From NCBI GenBank assembly GCA_013335275.1, contig JAAXVX010000079.1:1-6576 (forward strand): a stretch of 6,576 bases of DNA, written 5' to 3'. The stretch's first letter is position 1; every line of letters begins with the position of its first letter. Positions 1 through 6,025 of this stretch are shown piece after piece. Position numbers and translations under genes: made by a program. Under the pieces are notes generated by a model, which did no database searches, was not told the origin of the DNA, and worked only from the letters and a program-made list of their open reading frames with translations. The DNA is from Bacteroidales bacterium. GTDB taxonomy: Bacteria; Bacteroidota; Bacteroidia; Bacteroidales; UBA932.

Positions 1-1
1 C

Positions 2-94
2 GGCACCGGAGGTGCACATATAGTTAAAAAAGCTACCGGCAAAGGTTTGGTTTGGCGGGAAATAAATTATCTTTGTATGGGGAATCGTAAATGA
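2..94 (+). CDS. 3' end of an unrecognised upstream gene (partial)
   Basis: This is the only plus-strand frame that stays open through the left edge; about 30 codons are visible, ending at TGA 92-94. The visible tail begins GTGGAHIVKKATGKGL and ends with YLCMGNRK. It has a plausible mix of charged and hydrophobic residues, but I do not recognise the family and cannot say what the protein does. The TGA overlaps the ATG of the following 31-codon ORF in an ATGA arrangement, which is typical of translationally coupled genes. A promoter-like TAnnTTTG element lies inside this frame. So short an open stretch could be chance; a longer sequence to the left would settle it. Confidence 0.35.
   Translation, partial: GTGGAHIVKKATGKGLVWREINYLCMGNRK
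46..75 (+). promoter_or_regulatory. Putative Bacteroidota-type sigma-70 promoter
   Basis: TTTG at 46-49 and TATCTTTG at 68-75 match the Bacteroidetes -33 (TTTG) and -7 (TAnnTTTG) consensus, with an 18-base spacer. Transcription would begin near 81-84, giving a leader of about 115 bases before the NusG-like gene. It is the best promoter match I noticed, and its position at the head of the plus-strand gene series fits. It was found by eye and has no experimental support. Confidence 0.5.
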
Positions 95-186
95 GTAATA
101 TGAGTGGATATTGCTTTGAAACAGAGAGCGATTGTGAGAGGCTTTTTACGGTTCCGGGTTGTAATTTTTTAGTTGAATATTTTTGA
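91..186 (+). CDS. Possible 31-aa leader ORF upstream of the NusG-like gene
   Basis: The ORF starts at ATG 91, overlapping the TGA of the preceding frame (ATGA), and ends at TGA 184-186, 12 bases before the ATG of the NusG-like gene. It begins MSNMSGYCFE, ends NFLVEYF, and contains three cysteines. GGGGA at 79-83 sits about 7 bases upstream and could serve as a ribosome binding site. The ORF is in the same frame as the downstream gene, so only the TGA and four further codons separate them. It may be a regulatory leader peptide, a small coupled gene, or a chance ORF. I recognise no family. Confidence 0.3.
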   Translation: MSNMSGYCFETESDCERLFTVPGCNFLVEYF

Positions 187-198
187 ATTTCAGGGGTT

Positions 199-669
199 AT
201 GTGCTGGTATGTTCTATATACTGCTGCTAGAGCGGAGAAGCAAGTTGCGGCAAGGTTGGAGAGTGAGGGTGTAGAAGTCTTTTTGCCGCTTCACAAGACA
301 AAGAGGAGATGGTCGGACAGAATCAAGGTCGTCGAAATGCCTCTTTTTAAATCTTATGTTTTTGTTCAATGCCCGGAGCATCAGCTATACTCGTTGAATA
401 CTATTTATGGCGTTTCGAGAACGGTGTTTTATCTTGGGAAACCGGCAAAGGTGCGTCAGGTGGAAATTGATGCGATTCGTCAGTTTTTGAAACTTGCAGA
501 AAATCACGATATTTTAACTAGCGGCGACAAGGTTGAAATTATTGCGGGAGCGTTTGAAAAACAGAAAGGTGAGGTGCTTAGAGTGGATGAAAAAGGTGTT
601 GCTCTTTTTCTGGAAGAACTGGGTGCAAAAATTTATGTAGATTTGTCTTCGGTTAATAAACTGGGATAG
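199..669 (+). CDS. UpxY/RfaH-like NusG-family transcription antiterminator
   Basis: This is a specialised NusG paralogue of 156 aa. Such proteins bind RNA polymerase through the NGN domain and suppress pausing or termination on particular operons. The NGN domain spans about residues 1-100: WYVLYTAARAEKQVAARL at 3-20, then KTKRRWSDRIK at 33-43 and MPLFKSYVFV at 47-56, which matches the PLFPGYVFV-type core of NusG and UpxY proteins. A KOW domain covers about 108-155 (GDKVEIIAGAF, KGEVLRV). The length is close to the ~170 aa of UpxY. ATG 199 is the only reasonable start, since the next Met is residue 47 and an in-frame TGA lies 15 bases upstream. AGGGG at 192-196 is too close to be a normal Shine-Dalgarno. 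UpxY proteins usually head capsule operons; here the downstream genes are DUF4290, murA, ftsK and lolA. The target operon is therefore inferred, not shown. It is not the housekeeping nusG: no secE or ribosomal protein genes flank it. Confidence 0.85.
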   Translation: MCWYVLYTAARAEKQVAARLESEGVEVFLPLHKTKRRWSDRIKVVEMPLFKSYVFVQCPEHQLYSLNTIYGVSRTVFYLGKPAKVRQVEIDAIRQFLKLAENHDILTSGDKVEIIAGAFEKQKGEVLRVDEKGVALFLEELGAKIYVDLSSVNKLG

Positions 670-690
670 GTTTTTGCGGGTAGGTTGAAA

Positions 691-721
691 TTGGAAGCGC
701 GTTTTGTGTATGAAATATTTG
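691..721 (+). promoter_or_regulatory. Weak candidate promoter before the DUF4290 gene
   Basis: TTG at 691-693 and AATATTTG at 714-721 resemble the Bacteroidetes -33/-7 pair with a 20-base spacer, but the -7 element begins AA instead of TA. It would give the DUF4290-murA genes a start independent of the antiterminator gene. The match is imperfect and in an AT-rich region, so it may be chance. Confidence 0.2.
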
Positions 722-725
722 TGAA

Positions 726-747
726 AGAGGATAAAGTGAGGATAAAG
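726..747. repeat. Two tandem 11-bp repeats
   Basis: AGAGGATAAAG (726-736) is followed directly by TGAGGATAAAG (737-747); ten of eleven bases are identical. The 11-bp period would place both copies on the same face of the helix, as in a dimeric protein-binding site. The repeat lies between the NusG-like and DUF4290 genes, just before a hairpin. No known operator is recognised. Confidence 0.5.
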
Positions 748-748
748 A

Positions 749-772
749 TATCGGACAATTGATGTCGCGATA
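749..772 (+). other. Stem-loop upstream of the DUF4290 gene
   Basis: TATCGGACA (749-757) pairs with TGTC-CGATA (763-766 and 768-772), leaving one bulged G at 767 and a five-base loop (758-762): nine base pairs in total. No U-run follows, so this is not a standard intrinsic terminator. It ends 20 bases before the DUF4290 ATG and could act as a pause site, a 5' mRNA structure or a partial attenuator. A competing pairing, CAATT (756-760) with AATTG (772-776), overlaps it and cannot form at the same time. Confidence 0.45.
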
Positions 773-792
773 ATTGAATTGATTAATAATAA

Positions 793-1470
793 ATGAAAAT
801 GGATTATAATACACAAAGAAGTAAGCTGATTATGCCCGAGTATGGAAGGCATGTTCAGAAGATGATTAATTATGTCAAGAATATTGAGGACAGGGAGAAG
901 AGAAATGAGCAGATACGGGCTGTCCTTACTACAATGGGTGTTCTCAATCCATCGCTCAGGGATATTAATGATTTCAAGCATAAGTTATGGGATCACGTTC
1001 AGATAATATCTGATTTTGATATTGATATAGATTCTCCATATCCTATTCCCACAAAGGATACATTCTCTACTAAACCGAATCCGATCCCGTTGGAAACAAA
1101 CCCTCTCAAGGCGGCTCACTATGGACGGAATATTCAGAATATGCTTGATATGGTGGCGGACAAACCTGAAGGAGAGACGAAAACCAATATGATCCGCATA
1201 CTGGCAAACTATATGCGTCAGCAATATCTTATCTGGAATAAGGAATCGGTTATTGAAGAGACAATTTTTAAGGATATCTACAAACTTTCAGGAGGACGGA
1301 TTGTGGTGCCGGATGATATACACCTGGATACAACTGTTCCAAGAGAGCAGAGTACACACAGGGAGGTGAACGGCTACAGGGATCAGGTTGGTGCCGGTCA
1401 CAGAGATCAGAATGCTTTTAGGGAACGCTCAAAGTTCAAAAGTAAAAACATCAAAAACAAAAGAAAATAA
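793..1470 (+). CDS. DUF4290 family protein, function unknown
   Basis: This 225-aa protein matches the Bacteroidota-restricted DUF4290 family by its start (MDYNTQRSKLIMPEYGRHVQKM) and by LWDHVQIISDFDIDID at 65-80. No catalytic motif, signal peptide or membrane segment is visible; it looks cytosolic and largely helical. Residues 17-48 and 110-141 align without gaps (YGRHVQKM against YGRNIQNM), showing an internal duplication. After about residue 180 there is a low-complexity, strongly basic tail with two HR(E/D)xN(G/A)(Y/F)R units, ending KSKNIKNKRK; such a tail could bind nucleic acid or membrane, but that is only inference. The start at 793 is preceded by an A/T-rich stretch without a Shine-Dalgarno; ATG 799 is an alternative. 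The stop overlaps the murA start (TAATG), so the two are probably translationally coupled and co-regulated. A role near peptidoglycan synthesis is suggested only by this linkage. Confidence 0.85.
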   Translation: MKMDYNTQRSKLIMPEYGRHVQKMINYVKNIEDREKRNEQIRAVLTTMGVLNPSLRDINDFKHKLWDHVQIISDFDIDIDSPYPIPTKDTFSTKPNPIPLETNPLKAAHYGRNIQNMLDMVADKPEGETKTNMIRILANYMRQQYLIWNKESVIEETIFKDIYKLSGGRIVVPDDIHLDTTVPREQSTHREVNGYRDQVGAGHRDQNAFRERSKFKSKNIKNKRK

Positions 1471-2795
1471 TGGCTGTATTTAAGGTAGAGGGTGGGCACC
1501 GCCTTTGTGGCGAACTCATTCCGCAGGGCGCTAAAAATGAGGCTCTGCAAATTCTTTCGGCAGTATTGCTGACCCCGGATAGAGTGGTGGTGCACAATGT
1601 TCCTGATATCTTAGATGTAAATAAATTAATTGAGATGCTCGTCGATTTGGGTGTTAAGGTAGAACTGCTGCCTTTCGCTTCCAATTCAAACATCTCAAAA
1701 AGTTATGCTTTTAGTGCAAAGGACATAAATCTTGACTTTGTGAGAAGCGAAGAGTTTCGCCGTAAATCTGCTGCATTAAGAGGGTCGGTCATGCTCACTG
1801 GGCCGATGCTTGCCCGCTTTGGATTTGCTTATATGCCAAAGCCCGGTGGGGACAAAATAGGAAGGAGAAGGCTGGATACGCATTTGATTGGTTTTGAAAA
1901 ACTTGGGGCTGAGCTGAATTTTGAACAGGGTAGTTCCTATTTCGAAGTGAAAAGCAAAGGTCTTAAGGGCTGTTATATGCTGCTTGACGAAGCCTCTGTA
2001 ACCGGAACGGCAAATATTGTAATGGCTGCTGTGCTGGCCGAAGGTAAAACCACAATTTACAATGCAGCATGTGAGCCGTATCTGCAGCAACTTTGCAAAA
2101 TGCTCAACAGAATGGGAGCAAAGATTTCCGGAATAGGCTCGAATCTGTTGACCATTGAGGGTGTGAAGGAACTTGGCGGAACGGACCATAAAATCCTCCC
2201 GGACATGATTGAAGTTGGAAGTTTTATAGGACTTGCAGCAATGACAGGAAGCGAAATTACTATAAAAAATGTCGCTTATGATGAGTTGGGAATTATCCCT
2301 GCTCAGTTTCGCAGACTTGGAATCACAGTTGAGAGAAGAGGGGACGATATTTACATTCCCACTCACGAACATTATGAGATAGAGAGTTTTATGGATGGTT
2401 CAATTATGACCATTGCAGATGCTCCATGGCCGGGGCTCACGCCTGACTTGCTGTCTGTTTTACTTGTAGTGGCAGTACAAGCCAAGGGCTCCGTCCTGAT
2501 TCACCAGAAAATGTTTGAGAGCAGACTCTTCTTTGTTGATAAACTCATAGACATGGGTGCACAGATAATTTTGTGCGACCCTCACAGAGCTACAATTATC
2601 GGACACAACAGAGAGTTTTGCCTTAGGGGAACAAGAATGGTATCTCCGGATATTCGTGCCGGTATTGCATTGCTTATTGCTGCAATGAGTGCCAGGGGTG
2701 TGTCTGTGATTGAGAATATAGAGCAGATTGACAGAGGATATCAGGAAATAGACAAACGGCTTAACGCAATTGGAGCAAAAATAGAGAGAGTATAA
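1470..2795 (+). CDS. murA: UDP-N-acetylglucosamine 1-carboxyvinyltransferase (MurA)
   Basis: MurA transfers enolpyruvate from phosphoenolpyruvate to UDP-GlcNAc, the first committed step of peptidoglycan precursor synthesis, in the cytosol. The 441-aa length is slightly above the E. coli 419. The EPSP-synthase fold is supported by GAKNEALQ at 20-27 (K22 and N23 equal the E. coli UDP-GlcNAc/PEP-binding residues), R104 in LRGSVMLTGPMLARFG (E. coli R91), R133 (E. coli R120), TPDLLS with D326 (the E. coli D305 general base) and DIRAG with R396 (E. coli R397). The active-site loop reads PGGDKIGRRRLDTH, so the position of the usual Cys115 is Asp128. Asp at this site keeps MurA active in other bacteria and prevents covalent attack by fosfomycin. 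The ATG overlaps the DUF4290 stop by one base, so expression probably depends on that gene's mRNA. ftsK follows after 60 bases. The alternative, EPSP synthase (AroA), is excluded by the MurA-specific residues and length. Confidence 0.96.
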   Translation: MAVFKVEGGHRLCGELIPQGAKNEALQILSAVLLTPDRVVVHNVPDILDVNKLIEMLVDLGVKVELLPFASNSNISKSYAFSAKDINLDFVRSEEFRRKSAALRGSVMLTGPMLARFGFAYMPKPGGDKIGRRRLDTHLIGFEKLGAELNFEQGSSYFEVKSKGLKGCYMLLDEASVTGTANIVMAAVLAEGKTTIYNAACEPYLQQLCKMLNRMGAKISGIGSNLLTIEGVKELGGTDHKILPDMIEVGSFIGLAAMTGSEITIKNVAYDELGIIPAQFRRLGITVERRGDDIYIPTHEHYEIESFMDGSIMTIADAPWPGLTPDLLSVLLVVAVQAKGSVLIHQKMFESRLFFVDKLIDMGAQIILCDPHRATIIGHNREFCLRGTRMVSPDIRAGIALLIAAMSARGVSVIENIEQIDRGYQEIDKRLNAIGAKIERV

Positions 2796-2800
2796 CAAAA

Positions 2801-2822
2801 CGGGCGCCCTCCACGCCGCCCG
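2801..2822. other. GC-rich inverted repeat between murA and ftsK
   Basis: CGGGCG (2801-2806) and CGCCCG (2817-2822) form a perfect six-pair GC stem around a ten-base loop. The block stands out against the AT-rich surroundings and begins five bases after the murA stop. No T-run follows immediately (the nearest is ATTTTT at 2831-2836), so it is a poor intrinsic terminator. It may stabilise the murA mRNA end or attenuate transcription into ftsK. Confidence 0.4.
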
Positions 2823-2855
2823 CCAAACAAGAATTTTTCAGCAACAACCTAACAT

Positions 2856-5279
2856 ATGGCAAAGAAGAACGAAAACACATCAAAGACCACTGCTAAAACT
2901 AAAACAGGTGAAAACGCTCCCGCACCTCAGGGGATGGAGGCTGTCCGACTGATTGCCGGTCTTTTTTTTGCGGGCCTGTCTATTTATACATTTATTGCTT
3001 TAATTTCATTTGTTTTTACCTGGGCAGAGGACCAGTCTTTGCTTAGCAACCCGGATGTGTGGAACAACCTTGTTCCTGTAGAGAACGGTGGCGGAAAAAT
3101 AGGTTTTTTCTGGGCTAATTTTTTAGTTTCCAATCTTTTCGGTCTTGGTGCTTTTGCAATACCTTTCTTCTTTGGTGCTATTGCGCTTTATTCACTTAAA
3201 ATCCGCAAGGTTAAATTATTACGAATATTTTTCCTGTCTGCCTTTGGTGCTATAATCATATCCATTTTCTTCTCATACGTATTTGGGTTTACAAAGTTTG
3301 ATGACTGGTTTGGAAACGGAGCCGGAGGGTCATACGGATATTTTGTAAATCAGTGGCTTATTTCTATGCTTGGAGCATCCGGAGCAGGTTTGCTCATTTC
3401 TGTGTTAATGGTATTATGGTTTGTGCTGATGAGTTATAAAATTGTGATATGGTTCAACAGAGCCATTTCTGCATTGTTCCACCGCAAACCTAAAGAGGAT
3501 GTTGTTGCAATGGCTGCAGCTGCGGATGCTGCATATATGGATTCTGCAGATGAAACAGATCTCACTGCTGCAATGGAAGATGTTGCCGCAGAGAAAGAGG
3601 ACGAGCTTAAAGGAGGTACTGTGTTTGAAGTAGGAGAGTCTCCACTCTCGTCTGCTGCCGCAGGGCCCGCTTCTGCTGTCCCTTTTGAAGTTATAGACAA
3701 CGGAAACGCCGAAATCGGGGATGATACTGATGAGGATTTCTTAAAAGACATACCTGTCGGGTCTCTTGATACTTTGTTTGACCCAAGACTGGACCTGTCC
3801 GATTATAAATCACCCGGCCTTGACCTTTTGGAAGATTACAAAGACAAGATATATGATGTTCCCCGCGATGAACTTGAAATGAACAATCGCAGGATTGTCA
3901 AGACGCTGAGTGATTATAAAATTGGCATCGAGCGAATATTCGCACGCCCCGGCCCAACAGTAACACTTTATGAGATTGTGCCACAGGCGGGTGTTCGCAT
4001 CTCACAGATTAAAAGACTTGAGGATGATATCGCTCTTTCGCTTGCCGCAAAGGGAGTCCGGATTATTGCCCCAATTCCCGGTACAAACACAGTAGGTATT
4101 GAGGTTGCAAATGCTCGGCCAAGTATTGTTCCAATGAAATCGGTACTTGATGAGCCAAAGTTCCGTAATGGTGCTTTTGATTTACCGGTAGTACTGGGCA
4201 GAACCATATCAAATGAGCCGATGGTTTTTGACCTTGCCAAAATGCCTCACCTTCTTGTTGCAGGTGCAACCGGGCAGGGCAAATCAGTCGGTCTGAACGC
4301 AATTATAACATCATTATTATATACAAAACATCCAAGTGAACTTAAGTTCGTCCTTGTTGACCCTAAGAAAGTAGAACTTTCACTGTATGCAAAACTCGAG
4401 AAGCACTTTTTGGCAAAACTGCCGGACGGAGACGATGCAATTATTACAGATACTCAAAAGGTTGTATATACGCTCCGTTCATTAACTATCGAGATGGATG
4501 CCCGTTACGATTTGCTTAAAATGGCAAAGGTGAGAAATGTAAAAGAGTACAACGAAAAATTTCTTTCACGTCGTCTGAATCCTTTGAAAGGTCACCGCTT
4601 TATGCCTTTTATTGTTGTGATTATTGACGAATTTGCCGATTTGCTTATGACTGCGGGCCGTGAAGTAGAAGAGCCTATTTCCCGTCTTGCTCAGCTTGCA
4701 AGGGCAATTGGCATTCACCTTGTTATTGCAACTCAAAGACCAACCACAAACATAATTACCGGCCTTATAAAAGCCAACTTCCCGGCCCGTATTGCTTTTA
4801 AGGTTATTTCAAACATAGACTCCAGAACAATCCTCGATACAACTGGTGCAAACCAGCTCATAGGTCGTGGGGACATGCTTATTTCTACAGGTGTGGACCT
4901 CGTACGTGTACAGTGTGCTTTTGTAGACACAAAGGAAATAGAGAGAATTGTCAATTTTATCAGCGACCAGAGGGGTTACTCAACTGCTCACTATCTGCCT
5001 GAATATGTAGGAGAAGAGGGTGAGAGTACTGCGGGAGATATCGATTTGGGAAAGAGAGATAAGCTTTTCGATGAAGCGGCCAAGCTTGTCGTTCAGTATC
5101 AGCAGGGGTCAACTTCTCTCATTCAGCGAAGAATGAACCTTGGCTACAACAGAGCAGGGAGAATAATGGATCAGCTTGAAGCTGCAGGAATAGTAGGCCC
5201 TTCCGAAGGGAGTAAAGCAAGACAGGTTTTGATAACCGACTTCCATTCTCTTGACAGAATTCTTGCTTCACTGGAATAA
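2856..5279 (+). CDS. ftsK: DNA translocase FtsK/SpoIIIE
   Basis: This is a membrane-anchored, ATP-driven DNA pump at the division septum; in the family it moves chromosome termini and promotes dimer resolution at dif with tyrosine recombinases. After a Lys/Thr-rich N-terminus (1-26), about four membrane segments lie near 29-55, 84-113, 121-147 and 168-200. Residues 208-300 form an Ala- and acid-rich linker. The alpha domain spans about 335-435, and the RecA-like motor about 437-700, with Walker A GATGQGKS (470-477), Walker B IVVIIDEFAD (586-595, D591/E592) and ATQRP (625-629). The winged-helix gamma domain is at about 735-792 (LIQRRMNLGYNRAGRIMDQL), the part that reads orienting DNA sequences and activates XerD in E. 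coli. At 807 aa it is complete, with a far shorter linker than the 1329-aa E. coli protein and close to SpoIIIE size. ATG 2856 is the first in-frame start and no strong Shine-Dalgarno is seen. lolA follows after 21 bases, probably in the same operon. Confidence 0.97.
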   Translation: MAKKNENTSKTTAKTKTGENAPAPQGMEAVRLIAGLFFAGLSIYTFIALISFVFTWAEDQSLLSNPDVWNNLVPVENGGGKIGFFWANFLVSNLFGLGAFAIPFFFGAIALYSLKIRKVKLLRIFFLSAFGAIIISIFFSYVFGFTKFDDWFGNGAGGSYGYFVNQWLISMLGASGAGLLISVLMVLWFVLMSYKIVIWFNRAISALFHRKPKEDVVAMAAAADAAYMDSADETDLTAAMEDVAAEKEDELKGGTVFEVGESPLSSAAAGPASAVPFEVIDNGNAEIGDDTDEDFLKDIPVGSLDTLFDPRLDLSDYKSPGLDLLEDYKDKIYDVPRDELEMNNRRIVKTLSDYKIGIERIFARPGPTVTLYEIVPQAGVRISQIKRLEDDIALSLAAKGVRIIAPIPGTNTVGIEVANARPSIVPMKSVLDEPKFRNGAFDLPVVLGRTISNEPMVFDLAKMPHLLVAGATGQGKSVGLNAIITSLLYTKHPSELKFVLVDPKKVELSLYAKLEKHFLAKLPDGDDAIITDTQKVVYTLRSLTIEMDARYDLLKMAKVRNVKEYNEKFLSRRLNPLKGHRFMPFIVVIIDEFADLLMTAGREVEEPISRLAQLARAIGIHLVIATQRPTTNIITGLIKANFPARIAFKVISNIDSRTILDTTGANQLIGRGDMLISTGVDLVRVQCAFVDTKEIERIVNFISDQRGYSTAHYLPEYVGEEGESTAGDIDLGKRDKLFDEAAKLVVQYQQGSTSLIQRRMNLGYNRAGRIMDQLEAAGIVGPSEGSKARQVLITDFHSLDRILASLE

Positions 5280-5300
5280 TCCTGAATTATTTGCACTCCT

Positions 5301-6008
5301 ATGAAAAAAAATGGTTTTGGGGAATTGAACATTGTTTTTGCATTTATTCTATCTGCTATTACTCTGTTTTACCCCTGTCCGGAACTATGTGCGCAAAATC
5401 CAAAGACTTCCGATATTGTCAGATTTTTAACTGAGACGATTAAGACAATGCCGGCAGTTGAAATGGATTTTGAACTTATTCAGAATAAGCCTGCCGGCAA
5501 AAATTCCTCATCTTCACGTGGAGATATTCCTGTCTACAAGGGAGTTGTTCAGGCCCAGGGGAACTCATATAAACTCACAAATCCGGAACTTGAGCTTTAT
5601 TGCGACGGCTACACCAAATGGATACTTAACATCTCTTCGAAAGAGCTGGTGATAATTCCCAATGACGCAACTGCAACGGACATTGTTGAAAACCCGCTTG
5701 GGTTTCTCACATCTCTTAACAAGGGCTATGAATATCCATTCCGGGTCTTCTCGGGCTCTCGCAGCGGAAAACAAATATGGGTTGTAGATCTTACTCCTTT
5801 AAATAAAAGACTGGCCTATAAATCTATTTCTGTGGGGATTGAGAAGAATACCTATATACCAAAAATGATTAAATATCTGGCCAAAGACGGTACGTCATAC
5901 ATAATAAATATTACCAGATTCGAAAAACAAAACTCTGTCCGTCCTAAGGAATATTTTCAATTCCCCGCCTCCCGTTTAAAAGGGATAGAAGTGAATGATA
6001 TGAGGTAA
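5301..6008 (+). CDS. lolA: LolA-like outer-membrane lipoprotein carrier protein
   Basis: This is a predicted periplasmic chaperone that takes lipoproteins released from the inner membrane to the outer membrane. The 235-aa protein has a signal peptide: KK at 2-3, a hydrophobic core at about 11-25, and probable cleavage after LCA (29-31). Neither Cys26 nor Cys30 sits in a proper lipobox, so a soluble mature form is expected, as for LolA. The mature part fits the LolA beta-barrel pattern: MDFELIQ at 55-61, KGVVQAQGNSYKL at 80-92 (the usual GxxxxxxPxxFRW region), YCDGYTKWILNISSKELVI at 100-118 (SDGxxxWxY-like), and a C-terminal FPASRLKGIEVNDMR typical of Bacteroidota homologues. Similarity to proteobacterial LolA is low; the assignment rests on this pattern, the signal peptide and the position behind ftsK, which is frequent in Bacteroidota and also seen in E. 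coli (ftsK-lolA). It ends 17 bases from the convergent NUDIX gene. Confidence 0.85.
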   Translation: MKKNGFGELNIVFAFILSAITLFYPCPELCAQNPKTSDIVRFLTETIKTMPAVEMDFELIQNKPAGKNSSSSRGDIPVYKGVVQAQGNSYKLTNPELELYCDGYTKWILNISSKELVIIPNDATATDIVENPLGFLTSLNKGYEYPFRVFSGSRSGKQIWVVDLTPLNKRLAYKSISVGIEKNTYIPKMIKYLAKDGTSYIINITRFEKQNSVRPKEYFQFPASRLKGIEVNDMR

Positions 6009-6025
6009 CTCCTTAAAAGGAAATA

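Noticed and set aside
514..981. 155-codon open frame on the minus strand spanning the 670-792 gap
   Set aside because: It overlaps the ends of two supported plus-strand genes, is rich in Ile, Phe, Asn and His as expected from AT-rich antisense DNA, and resembles no family.
1776..2372. 198-codon open frame on the minus strand inside murA
   Set aside because: It lies wholly antisense to a well-supported murA, has no recognisable motif, and its composition (Cys-, His-, Ser-rich) is that of a reverse-complement shadow.
2801..2836. Intrinsic terminator after murA
   Set aside because: The stem is real, but the T-run is about ten bases away instead of directly following, so I list it only as an inverted repeat.
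6010..6021. TCCTT/AAGGA inverted repeat between the convergent lolA and NUDIX genes, as a bidirectional terminator
   Set aside because: The realistic stem is only about four pairs with a tiny loop and no T-run on either strand; too weak to call.
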